43,659 nucleotides of DNA from an uncultured Prevotellaceae bacterium (GTDB lineage: Bacteria; Bacteroidota; Bacteroidia; Bacteroidales; Bacteroidaceae): the NCBI GenBank assembly GCA_902769805.1, contig CACXQL010000011.1:1-43659 (forward strand), given 5' to 3'. The notes beneath the pieces were generated by a model, which worked only from the letters and a program-made list of their open reading frames with translations, made no database searches and was not told where the DNA came from. The position numbers and the translations under genes are program-made. This document shows, piece after piece, positions 16,753 to 26,919 of this stretch (its first letter is position 1; each line of letters starts with the position of its first letter).

Positions 16753-16770
16753 AATTGATATACTAAGGTA

Positions 16771-18687
16771 TTATTCGAATACTAAGTGAGCTTTCTCCAT
16801 ACTCAAGTTGTAGTAGAAGTCATCAGGGTCTATATTGTTAAGACCCTTATAGTTTTGGGTATAGGTCTTACCATCACCACCAACTACTACAGCCTTTATA
16901 TCAGCGGTACCATCACCATTATTCGTGATATAGGTTGTCACCTTGGCACCATCCATGATAGTAGCAAAGATTTCCCAGTTATAGTCACAGGACTGACAGC
17001 CTTCCCAGTAGCTATTACCCAGGCCCCAGTTATCTGCACGTACGAAGCAGTACTCTGTACCATCTGCCTTTGTCAGCGTGATGATGAAGTTGTTCCAATT
17101 GGCAACACCATCACCATTATTGATAAAGCGATCAACATAAGTCTCACCCGATGCAATCTTAACATTTGGAGTTGCAACAGCACGGAATCCACTTGTATTG
17201 TCTTCAGCTCCTATCACATAGTCAAACTCAAGATGAGCCTTCTCCATACTCAGGTTGAAGTAGAAATCGGCAGGATCAATATTCTTGAGTCCTTTATAGT
17301 TCTGAGTATAAGTATTACCGTCAGAACCAACGACTACAGCCTTCACATCGGCAGTACCATCACCATGGTTAGTGATATAAGTAGTCACCTTAGCACCATT
17401 TAAGATAGTCTTAAAGTTATTCCAATCCCAGTCACAGGACTGACAGCCATCCCAGTAGCTATCACCCAAACCCCAGTTATCTGCACGTACGAAGCAGTAC
17501 TCTGTACCATCTGCCTTTGTCAGCGTGATGATGAAGTTATTCCAGTTTTCAACACCATTGGTATAGTTGGTGAAGTGGTTAACATAGGTCTGACCTGCGG
17601 CAACTTTAAAGTTCTCGGTTGTTTCCTCACGGAAGCCACTGGTATTATCTGTCTTACCAATACAGGTGTACAACTTATCAACCACACTAAATGAAGCATG
17701 GGCGATAATTGGCTTATCTGCACTTGCACCTTTGAATGTCTTTCCATAAGCAGCGACAAGTGTTTTTGTGCCAAGATCAGTTATGTTAGGAATTACTTCA
17801 AACTGTAAATCCTCTGCCTTAACGGTGACAGGAGCTGGCAATTCGTCGAAGGTAACATCTGCTGTGACACCAGATAAGACTGTCTCTATATCAGTACCCT
17901 GAAGGACCTTTGCCGGAACACCTTTCAATACCATAGAGAGAGGTTGCTTGTCGTCAGCAGAAGTGCGTCCACCGATAGGATCAATATTGGTAGAGATGAA
18001 GCTAACCATTGAGTGATCAATACCAATACGGCATGCCAAAGGTGCATCAGCTCCAGTTGATGGGAACGGGGTTGTCTGAGTATAGGTCTTTGTCAGTACC
18101 CCATTGGTCATCTTGATGAGAAGTCCACCGTCTGTACGGTCAACGGTCAGCGTAATCTTTCCGTTCATCTTCTGAACCGATTCGTCAACATCTCGCTTAT
18201 CACCCTCCGTCGGAGAGGAATTAGTAAAGTTACCACTGACAAGACTACGGTCAATCTCCGTTCCTACAGTATTCCACTCAGAGTTCTTGGTTGGGTCATT
18301 ATCATAACGGATAACACCGAACTCATCACCAAGCGCTCCTGTTGCTGCATCAGTGCATGCATTCAGTACAATATAGAAGTTCTTGTAATACATGTTATCT
18401 GGATTGACTGTCAGATTAAACTGAGCCTGCCATTTTGCACCTGCAGGAACGACATAGGTCTTTCCCAAAGTAAAGAAACCAGAAGAGAAATCTTCACTAC
18501 CGATGTTATACACATCTTCCATCTGACCTACCAGTTCTTCCTCTTCTTCCTCTTCTTCACCTCCCATCTCAGCGAGCCAGTCGGGAGCATTCACCTTGAA
18601 GAGTTCACTGCCTTCACAACTCGTCAGCATCATCACACCAAGGGCAGCGATGAAAAAGACGGATGCTAATTTATTGATATATTTCAT
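16771..18687 (-). CDS. SusE-position surface glycan-binding lipoprotein with duplicated C-terminal modules
   Basis: A 638-residue lipoprotein (lipobox MLTSC). A run of eight Glu (about residues 44-51) follows the anchor, probably a surface-export or spacer segment. The middle has beta-rich domains including a cadherin- or Ig-like VTFDELPAPVTVKAEDL block. The C-terminal 290 residues are two copies of a module of about 149 residues, each holding DNTSGFR, WNNFIITLTKADGTEYC, RADNWGLG, a GCQSCD cysteine pair and DFY.NLSMEKAHL. Their Trp/Tyr richness suits carbohydrate binding, but I do not recognise the fold. Position directly after SusD (26-base gap) and before the arabinanases indicates an arabinan-binding role. 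Confidence 0.82.
   Translation of the reverse strand: MKYINKLASVFFIAALGVMMLTSCEGSELFKVNAPDWLAEMGGEEEEEEEELVGQMEDVYNIGSEDFSSGFFTLGKTYVVPAGAKWQAQFNLTVNPDNMYYKNFYIVLNACTDAATGALGDEFGVIRYDNDPTKNSEWNTVGTEIDRSLVSGNFTNSSPTEGDKRDVDESVQKMNGKITLTVDRTDGGLLIKMTNGVLTKTYTQTTPFPSTGADAPLACRIGIDHSMVSFISTNIDPIGGRTSADDKQPLSMVLKGVPAKVLQGTDIETVLSGVTADVTFDELPAPVTVKAEDLQFEVIPNITDLGTKTLVAAYGKTFKGASADKPIIAHASFSVVDKLYTCIGKTDNTSGFREETTENFKVAAGQTYVNHFTNYTNGVENWNNFIITLTKADGTEYCFVRADNWGLGDSYWDGCQSCDWDWNNFKTILNGAKVTTYITNHGDGTADVKAVVVGSDGNTYTQNYKGLKNIDPADFYFNLSMEKAHLEFDYVIGAEDNTSGFRAVATPNVKIASGETYVDRFINNGDGVANWNNFIITLTKADGTEYCFVRADNWGLGNSYWEGCQSCDYNWEIFATIMDGAKVTTYITNNGDGTADIKAVVVGGDGKTYTQNYKGLNNIDPDDFYYNLSMEKAHLVFE
17024..17091. 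repeat. 68-bp identical direct repeat, copy 1 (in the duplicated binding module)
   Basis: Identical to 17471-17538 at an offset of 447 bases (149 codons). It encodes the conserved core of the repeated module, so the duplication is recent or kept uniform by recombination. Confidence 0.9.
17471..17538. repeat. 68-bp identical direct repeat, copy 2
   Basis: Partner of 17024-17091. Flanking module sequence is similar but not identical. Confidence 0.9.
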
Positions 18688-18713
18688 AATCTTTATTCAT
18701 TAATAGTTATTAG

Positions 18714-20522
18714 TTATTTTCCACCAAGGCTAACAACAGGATGTACTGTCCAACCTTTCTTAGAGAAATAGGCAGCATTATCTTTGTTTTCATTTGCAGA
18801 GTTTCCTGTAACATTCGGATTGACATTTGTTATATAGGTAACTATTGGCAAATATTCATGTCCTGGTTTGTAGGTATCAAAGGAGCTCTTCAATTCAGCA
18901 TCAGTGCTAATATCTGCATAGCTGACAGGATCCTTTAACTTTGACTTGTCATTACTCTTACGGAATGTTCCATGTTCCTTCAACTGCTGCAGACGACCTG
19001 GAGTATAGAAGAAGCCCCAACGGATGAGGTCGAAACCACGTCCAAACTCACAACCGAACTCCTTTGGACGCTCTACGTTGGCAATCTGCTCGAAGAGCTT
19101 ATCGGCATTCCCTGTATAGTCAGCAAGTTTCAGATTCTTCAGCTTAGCACGGGTGCGAACCTGATTGATCCAGTCGATAGCCTGCTGTGTAGGACCGTTC
19201 ACCTCATTTTCGCACTCAGCGGCGCGGAGTAACACGTCGGAATAGCGCATCAGGCGCAAGTTAACGCCGCAATGCAATCCCTGTACTACACTTGAATAAA
19301 GACCTGTACGAAGGTTTGTATGCTTAGCGATAGGAAGTCCACCGTAGTTATTGTTCGTAACAAACTGAGTCTTTGTATCTGCAGTCATTTTATTGGTATA
19401 GCATACGTTACCATATGCATAGCCCTCCCACTCTGGCTCATAAGTGCCAATCGTCCAATAAAGACGTGGATCAAGAGAACCGTCAGTAGTACGTTCTGCC
19501 TTAAACAACTCATAGAGCCAGGGAGCAGCAGCAAGATCACTCCAACCATTACAATCACCTGGTGCCAAGTTGGTCTCAATAGCATGTCCCTGTGTGGCAT
19601 TCTTACTGGTATTTACAGGAGTCCATTCGTCATCTGAACCCTGAGAACCATAGTCCAAGAACTGCACTTCAAACAAACTTTCTGCATTATTCTCATACTT
19701 ACCTTCTTGGAAGTTGTCACCATAATCAGCCATCAGTTTATAATGACCGTATGTACCATTAATGATTGCCTTCAAAACAGTCAGTGCCTCGCTATACTTA
19801 TGACGTTGCATCAGAGTACGAGCATAATAGCCGGCTGCAGCGCCATTGGTTGCACGGCCCTTAGCCCATTCGCCACCTTCGTCACGAGATGGAAGCAAAG
19901 ACATTGCTTCTGAGAAGTCTTTTTCAACCTGATCAAGTACTCTGTCATATTGTGCATAGACATCCTCATCACCTTCTTCTTTATTAGGAGCATACAGACC
20001 ATCAAGAGATGCATAAGTGCTATAATCAGTTACAAGGATTGGATTCTGGAAATATCCGGAAAGATTATAATAGGCAAGACCACGCATAAAGAGCGCCTGA
20101 CCTTTTATCTTCTTCATCTGGTCATCCAGGTTACCATCAACTTCATCGCATTTTGAAAGAATAAAATTACATACATTAATGGTATAATACCACTCACGCC
20201 AAACCCACATAGGAAGGTTACCATCTGCTACGGGAGCTTCTACAGAGAAATTAAGATCATCAATCGGAAGATACCACTGCTGGGAACAGTTCCATACCTC
20301 ATCAGCACGACAGATATCATTTCCATAACCAACACGGGCATAAGAACCCTCCATACGAATATGATTGTACATGGCAATCACACTTTCCTCCAATTCTGCA
20401 GCAGTAGAACCGAAACCTGTTGTGGTCGGTTGGTTGGGATCTGTCACATCCAGTTTATCGCTACAAGAAGTCAGTATGCCGACGCCCATCAAAAGGGCCA
20501 GTGAAATTTTATATAGTTTCAT
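18714..20522 (-). CDS. SusD/RagB-family outer-membrane glycan-binding lipoprotein (PUL 1)
   Basis: A 602-residue lipoprotein (lipobox ILTSC). ATG 20522 is preferred over the TTG four codons upstream. SusD features: an N-terminal helical pair after DVTDPNQPTTTGFGS, TPR-like helices with KIKGQALFMRGLAYYNLSGYF, and the C-terminal segment RLMRYSDVLLRAAECENEV that packs on the SusC barrel. It should cap the SusC transporter on the surface and bind arabino-oligosaccharides. Length is normal. It follows SusC by 40 bases and precedes the SusE-position gene by 26. Confidence 0.96.
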   Translation of the reverse strand: MKLYKISLALLMGVGILTSCSDKLDVTDPNQPTTTGFGSTAAELEESVIAMYNHIRMEGSYARVGYGNDICRADEVWNCSQQWYLPIDDLNFSVEAPVADGNLPMWVWREWYYTINVCNFILSKCDEVDGNLDDQMKKIKGQALFMRGLAYYNLSGYFQNPILVTDYSTYASLDGLYAPNKEEGDEDVYAQYDRVLDQVEKDFSEAMSLLPSRDEGGEWAKGRATNGAAAGYYARTLMQRHKYSEALTVLKAIINGTYGHYKLMADYGDNFQEGKYENNAESLFEVQFLDYGSQGSDDEWTPVNTSKNATQGHAIETNLAPGDCNGWSDLAAAPWLYELFKAERTTDGSLDPRLYWTIGTYEPEWEGYAYGNVCYTNKMTADTKTQFVTNNNYGGLPIAKHTNLRTGLYSSVVQGLHCGVNLRLMRYSDVLLRAAECENEVNGPTQQAIDWINQVRTRAKLKNLKLADYTGNADKLFEQIANVERPKEFGCEFGRGFDLIRWGFFYTPGRLQQLKEHGTFRKSNDKSKLKDPVSYADISTDAELKSSFDTYKPGHEYLPIVTYITNVNPNVTGNSANENKDNAAYFSKKGWTVHPVVSLGGK

Positions 20523-20562
20523 AATTAACTTCAATTATTCTGTTTTTAAATCTTTCAACTTC

Positions 20563-23500
20563 TTAGAATGAGAAGAGAACACCAGCCATGAAACTGCGTG
20601 CACTTGGGTACGAGCAGTAGTTGAAACCTGGAGTAAATGCACCGCCAGGGAAGTCAACATTGTATCCCTTAAACTTCGTAAAGGTATAGAGATTCTGTGC
20701 CGACACATAGACACGGGCACCAGTAATCACACCCTTGAACACCTTATCGGGAATGTTGTAGCCCAACTCAATGTTAGCAATCTTCCAATAAGCGGCGTTC
20801 TGGATCTTACGGTCACTGAAATAGTCATTCCATCCCTCACCATTAGGCACGATATAAGTACGTGGTATATTTGAGATATAGGTCAAACCGTCCTCTGACC
20901 AACGGTTGGCATCTGCTATTGCAACATCTTTATTCCAATATCCATAGCATGAGTTAAGAGCATTATACAAGGCATCGGCAACATGGTAGTTCAAGGCACC
21001 GAAGGTAGAGATGCTCAGGTCGAAGTTCTTATATTCCAGATGAGCACTGATACCAAAGTTCACCTTGGGCATACCGCTTCCCAATACGACCTTGTCATAA
21101 CCGTCGATAACACCATCAGGTTCACCGGCCGGTCCGCTGACATCTTTATAAAGACAGTCACCGACCTGAGCTCCAACCTGAGTTGCATGATCGTCCAAAT
21201 CAGCCTGAGTACGGGCAATTCCCTCAAAGACATAGCCATGGAATTGTCCCACCTCTTGACCAACATAGGTGATGTAATCACCGTCATCCTGGAAGTCCTT
21301 GCCAGTACTCAACGAAGTAACCTTGTTCTTCAATGTACTTAGGTTTGCACTTACCTGCCATTTCAGCGGATGGTCAAAATTACGATAGGTAGCCGAGAAC
21401 TCGAAACCACTGTTCTCCATAGTAGCAGCATTCATTCTTACTTTTTCGTTAGCCACACCAGCATTAATAGGCACAGATACGTCATACAGCAGGTCCTTTG
21501 ACTTATTCTTATACCACTCAGCGGTAAACTCTAAACGGTTATTGAACATGGCGAGATCAATACCAATATTTGTCGTGGTCTTTTTCTCCCAAGCAATATT
21601 CTCATTCACAAAGTTAGAGACTGCAGAACCATAGACTACTGTATTGCCAAAACTGTAGCCCATGTTGTTACGAGCCATTGTTGCCATATATGCATACTCA
21701 CCAATAGCCTCATTACCGAGCTCACCATAACTGGCACGGATCTTGAACATATTGACTATGTTACGGTCGATGGGGAAGAAATTTTCCTTATCGAAACGCC
21801 AACCCACAGAGATTGAGGGGAAGGTACCCCAGCGGATATCCTTTGACAAACGTGAACTACCGTCACGACGAAGGATGAAAGAGAGGAGGTACTTACTGTC
21901 ATAGTCGTAATTCAAACGACCCACAAATGAAGTCAATGTGTGTTTATACTCGAAAGAGGAAGCATCTCTATCTTCCGCATTCTGGAGTTGCAGGAAATAG
22001 GGTTCAGAAAGATTGGTTCCCCATGCGTTCAGCAGATGCGTGTTCTCCTCCTCGTAGGTGATACCACCTAAGAGATTAATATGATGCAAACCGAAGTTAC
22101 CATCCCATGTCAAGGTATTCTCCACCAAGAAGTCAGAATAAGTACGCTTGGCCTCCGTTAACTTCTCATTACTCTTGCTCATAGCCATTCGGTTAGCCTG
22201 GAACCATGCAGATATCCACCTCTTGTCTTGAGCATTGGTTTTGCTGTAAGAGAGATTGAGTTTGTAGTTCAACTTATGATTCTTACTATCCAAACCAATC
22301 ATCTTCAAGATATTTACATCGGCTGAACCCGTGGCAACAACACGGTCCACAATTGTGTTTCTTGTAAACAAGTTGTTAACAAGCAAAGGATTTGAATGAG
22401 AAATATCACCATGAAGAGCATCATAATAAACACCGTAGCCGTATGCATCATAGTTATAATTCTTAGCAGAAGCAACTTTGTCGTCCAAATACCATGTGGA
22501 CTCATCGTATGCCTTAATGGTTGGAGCAGTCATCACAGCAGCAAACAATACAGGATGAACGTCTCCATAGTAACCCTGGATGAAACCATCCTCACCGCCA
22601 TTTGAAAGTCCTAAACCATCTTGACTGGAATGAGAATATACAAGACTGGTACGGAAATTGATGAATTTAGTCTCCATCATATTGTTCACACGAGCGGTGA
22701 AACGCTTGTAGTTAGGACCTGCACCCTCCAACGTACCCTTCTGCTGGAAGTAGTCAAGTCCCACATTATATGTATTATGTGCACCACCACCGCTGAGGTT
22801 GATATTATGGTTCTGACGGAATCCTGTCTTGAACACCTCGTCAAACCAATTGGTGTTGGTACCATCTACAAACTGATACTTGCCTGTTTCTGGGTTCATG
22901 CTATAACCACCAGGAAGCGGAGAAGTGGAGTTAGCTGCAGCATGTCCCAAATACTCGCTATACTGATCAGCATTCATAATATCATAGACACCACTTGGAA
23001 TCCAGTCAACACCGAAATAACCCTTATAGTCTACCTTCAGAGGCTGGTCTTTCTTACCGCTCTTCGTGGTGATGATAACCACACCGTTAGCTGCACGTGA
23101 ACCGTAGATAGCACCAGCGGAAGCATCCTTCAGCACCTGGATGGTCTCGATATCATTCGGTGAGAAGTCGCGGATAGTTGTACCCATGGGCACACCGTCA
23201 ATCACGTAAAGAGGAGAGGTATCACCAAAGGTACCCAAACCACGAATACGCACAGATGGGTCTGCACCCGGCTGTCCGTCTGAGGAAATCTGTACACCAG
23301 CAACCTTACCTTCCAGCATCGTGGAGATGTTGGAGTTGGACGTGCGCTTCAACTCGTCGGCATTTACGACAGACACAGAACCTGTCAGGTCTGCTTTCTT
23401 CTGTGTACCGTAACCCACGACGACCACCTGTTCGAGTACCTGTGAGTCGGGTTCCATCTGAATCTGCTCAATGACGGCACGACCACGGACAGCGATCTCG

Positions 23501-23772
23501 CGGTCCTTATAGCCCACATAACTAATTAATAAGGTGGCGTTTGAAGATGCCTCAATCTCGAAATTACCATCAAGATCGGTCACGCTTCCAGACTGAGCAC
23601 CCTTCACTCTAACAGTTGCACCAATCAGGGGTTCTCCGTCCTGGTCCACAACCTGACCCTTGACCTTGATGGTCTGCTGGGTCACTGCCGCCTTCACGGA
23701 AACAGGACAGACCGTCAGTCCACCCATCATTCCCAAGGTCAGCATCAAAGAGAATAATACTTGTTTTCTCAT
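20563..23772 (-). CDS. SusC/RagA-family TonB-dependent outer-membrane transporter (PUL 1)
   Basis: A 1069-residue importer. Signal peptide (about 1-29), then a carboxypeptidase-regulatory-like domain (VVDQDGEPLIGATVRVKG ... YVGYKD), a TonB-box region (LEQVVVVGYGTQKKADLTGS), the plug (VRIRGLGTFGDTSPLYVIDG, KDASAGAIYGSRAANGVV) and a long 22-strand barrel ending in aromatic FSF. It imports oligosaccharides across the outer membrane with the TonB system. Unlike the SusC of PUL 2 the N-terminal domain is intact, which makes it a useful reference for that defect. First gene of the PUL 1 structural operon. Confidence 0.97.
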   Translation of the reverse strand: MRKQVLFSLMLTLGMMGGLTVCPVSVKAAVTQQTIKVKGQVVDQDGEPLIGATVRVKGAQSGSVTDLDGNFEIEASSNATLLISYVGYKDREIAVRGRAVIEQIQMEPDSQVLEQVVVVGYGTQKKADLTGSVSVVNADELKRTSNSNISTMLEGKVAGVQISSDGQPGADPSVRIRGLGTFGDTSPLYVIDGVPMGTTIRDFSPNDIETIQVLKDASAGAIYGSRAANGVVIITTKSGKKDQPLKVDYKGYFGVDWIPSGVYDIMNADQYSEYLGHAAANSTSPLPGGYSMNPETGKYQFVDGTNTNWFDEVFKTGFRQNHNINLSGGGAHNTYNVGLDYFQQKGTLEGAGPNYKRFTARVNNMMETKFINFRTSLVYSHSSQDGLGLSNGGEDGFIQGYYGDVHPVLFAAVMTAPTIKAYDESTWYLDDKVASAKNYNYDAYGYGVYYDALHGDISHSNPLLVNNLFTRNTIVDRVVATGSADVNILKMIGLDSKNHKLNYKLNLSYSKTNAQDKRWISAWFQANRMAMSKSNEKLTEAKRTYSDFLVENTLTWDGNFGLHHINLLGGITYEEENTHLLNAWGTNLSEPYFLQLQNAEDRDASSFEYKHTLTSFVGRLNYDYDSKYLLSFILRRDGSSRLSKDIRWGTFPSISVGWRFDKENFFPIDRNIVNMFKIRASYGELGNEAIGEYAYMATMARNNMGYSFGNTVVYGSAVSNFVNENIAWEKKTTTNIGIDLAMFNNRLEFTAEWYKNKSKDLLYDVSVPINAGVANEKVRMNAATMENSGFEFSATYRNFDHPLKWQVSANLSTLKNKVTSLSTGKDFQDDGDYITYVGQEVGQFHGYVFEGIARTQADLDDHATQVGAQVGDCLYKDVSGPAGEPDGVIDGYDKVVLGSGMPKVNFGISAHLEYKNFDLSISTFGALNYHVADALYNALNSCYGYWNKDVAIADANRWSEDGLTYISNIPRTYIVPNGEGWNDYFSDRKIQNAAYWKIANIELGYNIPDKVFKGVITGARVYVSAQNLYTFTKFKGYNVDFPGGAFTPGFNYCSYPSARSFMAGVLFSF

Positions 23773-23828
23773 TGCTAATTGTCTTTAGGTTAAAACTATT
23801 ATTTGTTAGTAATTGAATTTTACGAGGG

Positions 23829-23836
23829 CAAAAGTA
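23829..23836 (-). promoter_or_regulatory. -7 element upstream of PUL 1 susC
   Basis: TACTTTTG on the minus strand fits TAnnTTTG, about 57 bases before the SusC ATG. A TTTG lies 26 bases upstream, further than ideal, as expected for a promoter needing an activator such as the adjacent regulator. Confidence 0.5.
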
Positions 23837-23911
23837 AACAAAAAGCCACCCCTTGGGGTGGACAAAACAATATTTTAGGTGGACAAAAGTGTATAAAAGT
23901 GGAAATTAAAC

Positions 23912-26911
23912 TCAATTATCGGATTCTTCTCCCTGTCCCTTCCCCATATCTTCATCACCCATATAGGTACTTGGACTACACCCATATTGACGCGTGAAAC
24001 ACCTGGTAAAGTATTTGGGATCATTGAAGCCTACCTTATAGGCTATCTCTGTGATGTTACGCTCACTGATATTCTCCAGGATGAGTTTCTTGGCGATGGT
24101 CAGGCGATAGTTACGGATAAACTGTCCCGTACTCAGTCCTGTCTCAGCACTCAGGCGTTTCGACAGCAGGGGCTTGCTCATACCGACAGCATCGGCAAAC
24201 GCTGTCACATCAAACTCACTGTCTGTATAATGCTGTTCCATCACATCCATGACACGCTCCATAAAGGGTTTATTATTACGCATGACCTCCTGTCTGTCCG
24301 CTTCCACACTCTTATGTAGGCTCTCTTTGAATTTCTCATGGTTGTCCAGGATATTCTGGATGCGTGTCTGCAACTGTTTGGGTTCGTCAGCATCCGCCAA
24401 AACCTTACGGATGGGGATGAGCAGTTCCTCCGCTTCCTGCTGTTTCCACTCTTTCTCCTTATAGTGATAGAACCATATCACAAAGGAGATTAAGACAGCG
24501 ACAAGCAAAAGAGTGAACCACCAACTCTTCCAGAAATAGGGTGCGACCTTGATGGCGATGGCGATGACATGTTCCTCGTTGTCCATGTCTGAGGAGTACC
24601 TTACCTCTAAAGTATAGCTACCCGGCTTCAGACTGGTATAGCGGGCAGAGTGTTCACCTGGTTTCAAGAGCGTCCATTCATCCTCGAAGCCTTTCAACCT
24701 GTAGCTGTAATGTCCCATTGTCTCTCCTGCATAGGTCAGTGCGGAGAACTCAATAGAGAATGACTTGTTGGACTCATGAAGGCGGATGACATCTGTCTGT
24801 GAGATATCCGCATCGATAAAATCGCCATGGGAAGCCGTAACGATCTGGTTATCGACCATCAGGCGAGTAAAGGTCAGGTGGACAGGATAGTTCGCCTCAG
24901 CATTCTCGCCCACGACTTCTATCACTCCCTGCATGCTTCCCAGATAGAGAGAGCCGCCGGATCCCTTGACTGCGGAGTTCCAGTAGAAATGTTGACAGAA
25001 CAATCCGTCACGTTCTCCATAATTAATAAATGTACGCGCGTGAGGGTCATATACAGAGAGTCCGTTTGCCGTAGTTATCCACAAACGTCCCAGAGCATCC
25101 TCCACCATACTTCTGACGGTATTGTTGGCAAGTCCGTCGTCAGTAGTGAGCACCTTGAAGGTCTCTTTGCCTGTCTTCGTGTCAAAGACGCGCTGATAGA
25201 CTCCATAGCCGTTGGAACCTAACCACATCGTACCGTCCTTTGCCTCACAGAAACAGCATATCTTATCGACAATACGGGAGTCAGGATGGTCGAGCTTGGC
25301 TATCAAGCTCCTGCATTGGAACCTGCCACCAGACTGACGGGAACGCAGGTCAATATCCCGCAGACCTGTGATACATCCCATCCACAAATGTGCGTTCCTG
25401 TCGATGCAACCGCCGATACAGCCTCTCACCAGACGGTTTCCCTCAAACGGTTCCTCTACCCTCCCCGTTTTCAGGTCATAATAGAAGACTCCGTCATTAG
25501 AGCCTATCCACAAGGCATCATTGTATTTGTCATAGACAAGGGCACCGATATAGTTGGTGACGGCAGTCAACTCTTCCGGCATGTCAACATGCGTCAGCAC
25601 TCTGTCCTTTAGGGATATCTTGTTGATACCGCCACCCCACGTTCCAATCCAAAGCTGTCCGTGGGCATCTGCCTCCAAGACCGACACGGAGTTATGCGAC
25701 AAGGCAGAGTTCTGTGTCGTCCAATGCTCGAAAACCTGACTGCCAACTGCCTTTCTGTTCAGTCCACCCTCTACGGTTCCTGCCCATAGTGTACCGTCAG
25801 GCTCTACATACATCGCATTCACAGGACGGGGCGACAGACTGGTTGGAATGCCTTGCTCATGGCGGTAGTCACGCAACATCAACGGACGGGGTGACAACTT
25901 GACGACACCAGCCGTCTCCGTCCCGATCCATATCTGTCCGTCGCGCACCAGCAGGCAATGTACGAAGTCACTGGGCAACGGATGTCCTACTGTGGCATTG
26001 TCCCAGTGGTCAAAGGTATTCTGCTGCTCCGAAAGGATATTGATACCTCGCAACGTACCCACCATCAGTCTACCGTCGGGGGTCTCCGCGAGGGCAGTGG
26101 TGAAATCATGGGATATAGAGGTGGCATCACCGGAGTGACGATAAGTCTGCAACAAATGGTTGTACTGGTCGTAGGCGAAGAGTCCCAAGTTAGTGGCTAT
26201 CCATACCTTGCCACCCCGTTTTAGCATATCCGTCACATAAAGCCCCCTCAACTGCTCCATCACAGCAGCGATATCCTCACGGACCAGCACACCATTACGC
26301 TCTGCCAGCCTATAGAGTCCTCCGTCCACACATACCCAGACGGAACCATTCTGCTCAATGTCCCTGATACAGACATCAGGAGTATTCCCCTGATAATGGT
26401 AGTGACTGATATGAGAGATGGCACCTGCCTCATCGAAGGTATAGCGGAAGATCGTGTCACCAGCCACCTGCCACAACGCTCCTTTCGCATCACTATATAC
26501 TGTCACAGACAACCTGTCGAGCATCTTACTGATGTCACCATCCTTATACGAAGGGATGACCTTACCCATAGTACGCATGTCTATCACATCCGTACGCTCG
26601 TCATAGGCAATCCAGAGACGGTGATACCTGTCCTCGGTGATACACTTGCATGAGTTGCTGCTCCACCCCTGGGGAGTCCCGATGCCTGGTGACATGAACG
26701 AGAAGCCGTCATACCGCACGGCTCCACCGCCATAGGTGGATATCCACATAAAGCCCTTGCTGTCGACAAAGAAGTGGTTAACGTTGTTATGAGGGAGTCC
26801 TGCGGCAAGATCAAGGGTGGTGATCTGATAGTGCTCTGTCAGCATTCCCTGTGCTGACAGTCCGCTTGTAAGCATCACAAGCAATATAAGAACCAGGCCT
26901 TTCTTCCACAT
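23912..26911 (-). CDS. Membrane-bound propeller / Y_Y_Y / AraC-type regulator of PUL 1, without histidine kinase
   Basis: A 999-residue sensor-regulator. A signal or anchor sequence (MWKKGLVLILLVMLTSG) leads into a periplasmic part with many beta-propeller repeats (e.g. LWIGTWGGGINKISL), then a Y_Y_Y domain (YSYRLKGFEDEW). One membrane helix (about 797-817) follows. The cytoplasmic part is only about 65 residues of helical linker plus an AraC-type DNA-binding domain (about 883-985, ITEIAYKVGFNDPKYFTRCF). Hybrid two-component systems of this layout normally contain histidine kinase and receiver domains; here there is no space for them. It probably senses arabino-oligosaccharides and activates PUL 1 directly from the membrane. 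Start 26911 was chosen because of the signal sequence and promoter spacing. Confidence 0.9.
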   Translation of the reverse strand: MWKKGLVLILLVMLTSGLSAQGMLTEHYQITTLDLAAGLPHNNVNHFFVDSKGFMWISTYGGGAVRYDGFSFMSPGIGTPQGWSSNSCKCITEDRYHRLWIAYDERTDVIDMRTMGKVIPSYKDGDISKMLDRLSVTVYSDAKGALWQVAGDTIFRYTFDEAGAISHISHYHYQGNTPDVCIRDIEQNGSVWVCVDGGLYRLAERNGVLVREDIAAVMEQLRGLYVTDMLKRGGKVWIATNLGLFAYDQYNHLLQTYRHSGDATSISHDFTTALAETPDGRLMVGTLRGINILSEQQNTFDHWDNATVGHPLPSDFVHCLLVRDGQIWIGTETAGVVKLSPRPLMLRDYRHEQGIPTSLSPRPVNAMYVEPDGTLWAGTVEGGLNRKAVGSQVFEHWTTQNSALSHNSVSVLEADAHGQLWIGTWGGGINKISLKDRVLTHVDMPEELTAVTNYIGALVYDKYNDALWIGSNDGVFYYDLKTGRVEEPFEGNRLVRGCIGGCIDRNAHLWMGCITGLRDIDLRSRQSGGRFQCRSLIAKLDHPDSRIVDKICCFCEAKDGTMWLGSNGYGVYQRVFDTKTGKETFKVLTTDDGLANNTVRSMVEDALGRLWITTANGLSVYDPHARTFINYGERDGLFCQHFYWNSAVKGSGGSLYLGSMQGVIEVVGENAEANYPVHLTFTRLMVDNQIVTASHGDFIDADISQTDVIRLHESNKSFSIEFSALTYAGETMGHYSYRLKGFEDEWTLLKPGEHSARYTSLKPGSYTLEVRYSSDMDNEEHVIAIAIKVAPYFWKSWWFTLLLVAVLISFVIWFYHYKEKEWKQQEAEELLIPIRKVLADADEPKQLQTRIQNILDNHEKFKESLHKSVEADRQEVMRNNKPFMERVMDVMEQHYTDSEFDVTAFADAVGMSKPLLSKRLSAETGLSTGQFIRNYRLTIAKKLILENISERNITEIAYKVGFNDPKYFTRCFTRQYGCSPSTYMGDEDMGKGQGEESDN

Positions 26912-26919
26912 AACTGCCA

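Noticed and set aside
23912-26911. Hybrid two-component histidine kinase (HTCS) annotation
   Set aside because: There is no room for HisKA, HATPase or receiver domains between the membrane helix and the AraC domain.
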